Shown here in pieces: positions 60,420 through 64,000 of a DNA stretch of 64,000 nt. Made by a program: the position numbers and the translations under genes. Every line of letters starts with the position of its first letter. Position 1 is the first letter of the stretch. The stretch is from Nymphaea colorata (taxonomy: Eukaryota; Streptophyta; Magnoliopsida; Nymphaeales; Nymphaeaceae): positions 9,312,972-9,376,971 of the forward strand of contig NC_045146.1 in the NCBI RefSeq assembly GCF_008831285.2. Reading direction: 5' to 3'. The notes below the pieces were generated by a model, which was not told the origin of the DNA, ran no database searches, and saw nothing but the letters and a program-made list of their open reading frames with translations.

Positions 60420-61823
60420 CTCACAAGAGAATTGAACATGTATCTATGTGCATTGAGCAACATGTACCCATGAGAGAGGTTGTGTTTTTGTCAGGAAGCT
60501 AACTAACACTTGCCTCATTCTCTCGCATTCACATGCATTGAGCAACACATAAGCATTTTTTTTTTGTTTAAGTGTGTTAGGCCAACACTTAAGCACAACC
60601 TTCATTCCATGACTGTGTACATCGACCTGAACCCAACTAATACAAGCCTATAATTCTCTCATACTGACGTCTTGGGCTGGGCATTGGGCCTGGCCAGGCC
60701 GGGATGGCCTGATTTTCATCAATCAAGTTCTGGCCCGACTGAACTAAAACTGGGCCCATTACCCAGCCCAATAGTAGTCAGGGCCAGGCCAGGCCCAAGG
60801 ATTATCCGGTACCAGCCTGACACCCTCGGCCCAACATTTATCAATAATTTTTTTTAGATAAAACCCACCTTTCAAGGCAAGTAGGAATACAAGGATAAAT
60901 GAAACAAGATTTCCCCTTTTTATAATGTGGTTACCCACCCCTTTTCCTCAAAGATATGCGATACATGACTAAACTTGTGTTTTTTTTTTATATTTTGAAT
61001 TATTATTTTCACATTAATAAGTATTTTAATGTTCTTTCATATTGTTATTACTTTTCATTCATGCGTTAATCAAATACTGCAAAAAGAGTTTTTTTTGTAC
61101 TCAATAATGACAAAAAGGACTTTCAGTCTTGTACCAAATTTTTTTTAAAAAGAACATCAAAAAATGTTTATAAAATGGGCTTGGTTCATTTTAGTCAGGT
61201 GTTTCTACTCAGGCCCAACCGGCCCTAACCGGACCTAGTGAACCAGCCTAGGCTGGCCCTTTCTATTTTTGGGCCGGGTCAAGCTTGGGTCCTTTTGGCC
61301 TGTTAGCAAAATCCATTAGCCCTGCCCAAGCCCATTCTAGGCCGGGTATTGGCTACTCGGCCTGATGTCATCCCTACACATGCATGTGTATCATAACAAC
61401 ATTTTAGCACACCGTTCGCTCCATGACTGCATGCATCGAACAACATGCAGCCACGAGAAAGAATGTATTGTTGGTAGGAACTCAACTAACACATCCCTCT
61501 AATTTTGTCATACTCACGTGCATTAAGCAACATGTGAAAACATTTTTTCATATTTAAGTGTACTAGAGAAACACTTAAGCACACCCTTCATTATGTGACT
61601 GCATGCATCGGGCAACATGCAGCCACGAGAGACAGTGTGTTGGTGACAAGAACACAACTAACACATGCCTCTAATTCTCTCATACTCATGTGCATTGAGC
61701 AAGACGTGAGAACACCTTTTTCGTGTTTAAATGTACCAGAGAAACATTTAAGCACACCTTTCATTTTGTGACTACGAGCATTGAGCAACATGCAACCATG
61801 AGAAAGATTATGTTATTAGCAGG
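60420..61823 (+). repeat. Tandem array with a period of about 170 bp, interrupted
   Basis: Anchor words AAGCAC(A)CC/TTCAT...GTGACTGCATGCATYG...CAACATG recur at about 60424, 60591, 61405, 61577 and 61750, giving spacings of 167, 172 and 173 outside the interruption. Each unit has an inverted pair around GTTTAAGTGT...AACACTTAAGC. The array is interrupted at 60672-61376 by a GC-ended element and cut at 61823 by the copia E LTR. Confidence 0.75.
60672..61376. mobile_element. GC-ended repeat element, related to 26241-26518
   Basis: GC-rich ends full of GGGCC/GGCCC words surround an AT-rich core. The left end is TTGGGCTGGGCATTGGGCC; the right end in reverse complement is TAGGGATGACATCAGGCC. It has the same GGGCAT(C/T)GGGCC signature as the element at 26241. 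No clear target duplication. A hAT-like MITE is the likeliest reading; it is worn. Confidence 0.45.
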
Positions 61824-62098
61824 TGTTAGCGTATGGAGGTTCGGGTCTATTCAGACCCGATCCACTTGTTTTCTAATCCACACGCCTAAACATACTAGGC
61901 GGTGGCACATCTGTAAATGTTATATAATTTGTGTACATTTTGTTATAACCTGATTAGGTTTATTCTTTAATATAGCTTAAGGATCACACGGCTAAAACAG
62001 CCGGTGACTCTCTTTCTCCATTTGTCTTCTCTTCTACTTCTTCTTCTCATTCTAGCAGATTTCAGACGGAGAGACGTGCATAAGCAAAGATTCTTACA
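61824..62098 (+). repeat. Copia E 5' LTR
   Basis: 275 bp with TG...CA ends, followed by the primer binding site. It has a CT-rich downstream part (62010-62060). A possible TATA-like word, TTATATAA, is at 61919-61926. Confidence 0.88.
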
Positions 62099-62110
62099 TG
62101 GTATCAGAGC
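62099..62110 (+). other. Copia E primer binding site
   Basis: TGGTATCAGAGC directly after the LTR, a perfect 12-base complement to the initiator-Met tRNA 3' end. Confidence 0.92.
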
Positions 62111-62154
62111 TTGGTTCCCTCGTCCTCCGGTGAGTGGTTTCAGTTTGACGTGAT

Positions 62155-62320
62155 TATCCCTAATTTGCCCTAAATCCATTTGCCCTAATTTCAGTCCGTT
62201 TTTGCCCTAATTCTGTTTTCTACCTCAATTCTGTTTTCTGCCCTAATTCTGTTTTCTGCCCTAATTCCGGTCCGTTTTTTGCCCTAATTCTGTTTTCTGC
62301 CTCACGTTGTCTGCCCTAAT
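62155..62320 (+). repeat. Short repeats in the copia E leader
   Basis: At least six copies of a unit close to TGCCCTAATTCTGTTTTC lie between primer site and start codon, with a larger unit including CCGGTCCGTTTTT or CAGTCCGTTTTT seen twice. Non-coding. It lies where packaging and dimer signals are expected in retroelements. Confidence 0.8.
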
Positions 62321-62335
62321 CATCTTTATTCAGTC

Positions 62336-64000
62336 ATGGATCAGCCGACGCCCTCTCTTCTATCCTCCAGTTTTCTCTCCCAACTTATTTCCCAAAAATT
62401 GAATCATAGTAACTATTTGACTTGGAAACGTCAAATTGTTCCATTTATTAAAAGTCATAGACTCTATGGGCATATCGATGGCACTACTCCAGCACCTCCA
62501 AAATATATTTACCGTGAAGTGAAGAAGACCGTAGTGGGAGATCAAGCTATTGGGGCTTCGGCTGGAAGTGAAACTAGCATTGAATATGATACTCTTACGG
62601 AAAGTAATCCTGAATATGATGTTTGGCTGGCCCACGACCAGTCACTTGTCGCATATATTACTTCTACCTTGTCAGAGGAGGTATTAGGAGGCATTGATGA
62701 TGATTTGACAGCCTTAGAATTGTGGTCTACCCTTGCCACAACGTATTCTCAAGTATCGGAAGCACGGTTTCTGCAATTAAGAAGACAATTTCAGGATATC
62801 AAGCGTGGGACGCGTACAGTTTTGGAATATCTGAATGAAATAAAAAACGTAAGTGATCAACTTGCTGCCATTGGACATCCTGTCAGCGATAAAGACAAAG
62901 TGCAACAAGCCTTGAGTGGCCTGGGAATAGAGTTTGATATTTTTTGCACAGCCTTGGAGGTTTTACCTATCCTCCCATCTTTTGAAGATCTGAAAGCCAA
63001 GTTATTTCAACACGAAGCTAGTCGTGTCCAGCGACAGAATTTGACTTCTCCCCACAGCCACAATGTATTGATCACAGGAACACATGCATTGCAAGGGAAT
63101 CGTACTCGACCTTGGACTCCTCAGGCAGGAATGGGAAGAGGGATTCTCCCGACACCACCAGGCATGAATACTACTGCTGCCACATCTAGAAGGGTTCCAA
63201 CTTGCTTTTATTGTAATAAGAGGGGACATGTGAAATCAGAATGTTGGCACAATCCTCAGAATAAGAATAATCAAGTCAGGCGTGAAAACAAGGCAGCAGC
63301 AGGGTCCGTTTCATCCTCATCTAGCTCAAATCCAACATCAAATGTTTCATCGGAGGTGCAACAACTTCTTATGACAGCCTTATCTAAGCTCCACTTGAAG
63401 CAAAATGAGCAAGGAGAGTGGTATGTGGACTCTGGAGCAGCAGCCCATGTTACTGGTGACACAGGTACTTTATCTAGTGTTTTCCCTTATTTAGATCAAG
63501 GCTCAGTTGTCACGGGAGATGGTTCCCATCACACAATATCGCACATTGGAAATGCACAAATATCTATGGGTTCCTCTTCCATTCCATTAAAGGATGTCCT
63601 TGTTGTTCCAAGTGTCAAGAAAAATATTATCTCAGTGTCCAAACTGATTGATGATACTCACTCCTTTGTTGAATTTACACCGTCTTCTGTTTATGTCAAG
63701 GATGCTCGAACCAAGAGGACGTTCGCTGAGGGCACTCGCAAAGGCGACATGTATGTTCTTGAAGAAGCTCCAAAGTTGTCAAAATCTCACTCTTCAGATC
63801 CATCCTTTTCAATTCATAGTGAAATCAATGTCGCAGAATATAATAAGCCATCCATTTGGCATGGTCGGTTAGCTCATTGTAGTCAGTCTTTTGTTCGAAG
63901 TCTTGTTGCAGACGGGCTCTTAGATAAGTCCAGTCTGAGTTCAGTCAGTGAGTCCAGCATGTGCTCGAGTTGTCATCTCTGTAAGAGCCATGCCCTTCCT
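62336..64000 (+). CDS. Copia E gag-pol polyprotein, N-terminal 555 residues (runs off window)
   Basis: The start is ATG at 62336 (MDQPTPSLLSSSFLSQLISQ), first in frame after the primer site. Residues about 20-250 are copia gag: LNHSNYLTWKRQIVPFIKSH, LWSTLATTYSQVSEARFLQL and LSGLGIEFDIFCTALEVLP. The zinc knuckle CFYCNKRGHVKSEC (C-x2-C-x4-H-x4-C) is at 290-303. Protease: WYVDSGAAAHVTG, with catalytic D365. The linker VKKNIISVSKLIDDTHSFVE follows. The pre-integrase zinc domain starts at IWHGRLAHCSQSF (about 507) and runs through CSSCHLCKSHALP at the edge. All key residues seen are intact and no stop or shift occurs. Integrase core, RT and RNase H should follow outside the window. Confidence 0.95.
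   Translation, partial: MDQPTPSLLSSSFLSQLISQKLNHSNYLTWKRQIVPFIKSHRLYGHIDGTTPAPPKYIYREVKKTVVGDQAIGASAGSETSIEYDTLTESNPEYDVWLAHDQSLVAYITSTLSEEVLGGIDDDLTALELWSTLATTYSQVSEARFLQLRRQFQDIKRGTRTVLEYLNEIKNVSDQLAAIGHPVSDKDKVQQALSGLGIEFDIFCTALEVLPILPSFEDLKAKLFQHEASRVQRQNLTSPHSHNVLITGTHALQGNRTRPWTPQAGMGRGILPTPPGMNTTAATSRRVPTCFYCNKRGHVKSECWHNPQNKNNQVRRENKAAAGSVSSSSSSNPTSNVSSEVQQLLMTALSKLHLKQNEQGEWYVDSGAAAHVTGDTGTLSSVFPYLDQGSVVTGDGSHHTISHIGNAQISMGSSSIPLKDVLVVPSVKKNIISVSKLIDDTHSFVEFTPSSVYVKDARTKRTFAEGTRKGDMYVLEEAPKLSKSHSSDPSFSIHSEINVAEYNKPSIWHGRLAHCSQSFVRSLVADGLLDKSSLSSVSESSMCSSCHLCKSHALP

Larger units (their letters stand above)
61824..64000 (+). mobile_element. Copia retrotransposon E, 5' half, coding region intact
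   Basis: The 5' LTR is 61824-62098 (TGTTAGCGTATGG...GATTCTTACA). The primer site TGGTATCAGAGC follows immediately at 62099-62110, then a leader with short repeats, then an open gag-pol frame from 62336 to the window edge. The 3' LTR lies outside, so LTR divergence cannot be read. The left flanking 5 bp is GCAGG. The absence of any stop in 555 codons contrasts with every other element here and points to a recent insertion. Confidence 0.93.

Noticed and set aside
60420-61823. CRISPR-like array
   Set aside because: Repeats are about 170 bp, diverged and without short uniform spacers; this is plant satellite-like DNA.

Overview
The window looks like nuclear DNA from a flowering plant. It is AT-rich, has almost no uninterrupted coding sequence, and is packed with nested, decayed plant-type transposable elements: Ty1/copia retrotransposons primed by initiator-Met tRNA, hAT elements with 8-bp target duplications, a CACTA end and a LINE. 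It also holds a fragment of the plastid gene ycf1 and one spliced cellular gene. The species cannot be fixed from the sequence. No tRNA, rRNA or CRISPR was seen.

Layout. 1-1690: decayed LINE (minus). 1691-7811: no gene. 7812-21332: a very long inverted repeat with arms of about 1.2 kb. Its right arm is split by a DNA element with terminal inverted repeats (14791-20923), which is itself split by a copia element (15395-20657, minus), so three layers are nested. 21333-26240: microsatellites and tandem duplications, no gene. 26241-27690: a GC-ended hAT-like MITE candidate and a FAR1/FRS- or MULE-like pseudogene (minus).

28532-49068: the one cellular gene recognised, a three-exon gene (plus) for a probably plastid-targeted 257-residue DUF309 protein. 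Exons are 28532-28930, 37491-37638 and 48842-49068. Intron 1 (8.56 kb) holds a 3.9-kb hAT element with a lightly decayed, intron-containing transposase gene and the ycf1 fragment. Intron 2 (11.2 kb) holds a copia relict split by a 1.1-kb hAT-like element, then a copia element with both LTRs but no gag, then a 317-bp hAT-like element.

49069-61823: another copia relict (minus), a CACTA terminus, a third member of the small hAT-like family, TA-rich tandem units, and an array with a period of about 170 bp interrupted by a GC-ended element. 61824-64000: the 5' half of a copia element whose gag-pol frame is open for 555 codons to the window edge; it is the least damaged element here.

Most elements are dead. 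Many of their stop codons fit single C-to-T or G-to-A changes in Trp and Gln codons, as expected from decay of methylated DNA. All calls come from reading the sequence; no database search was made.
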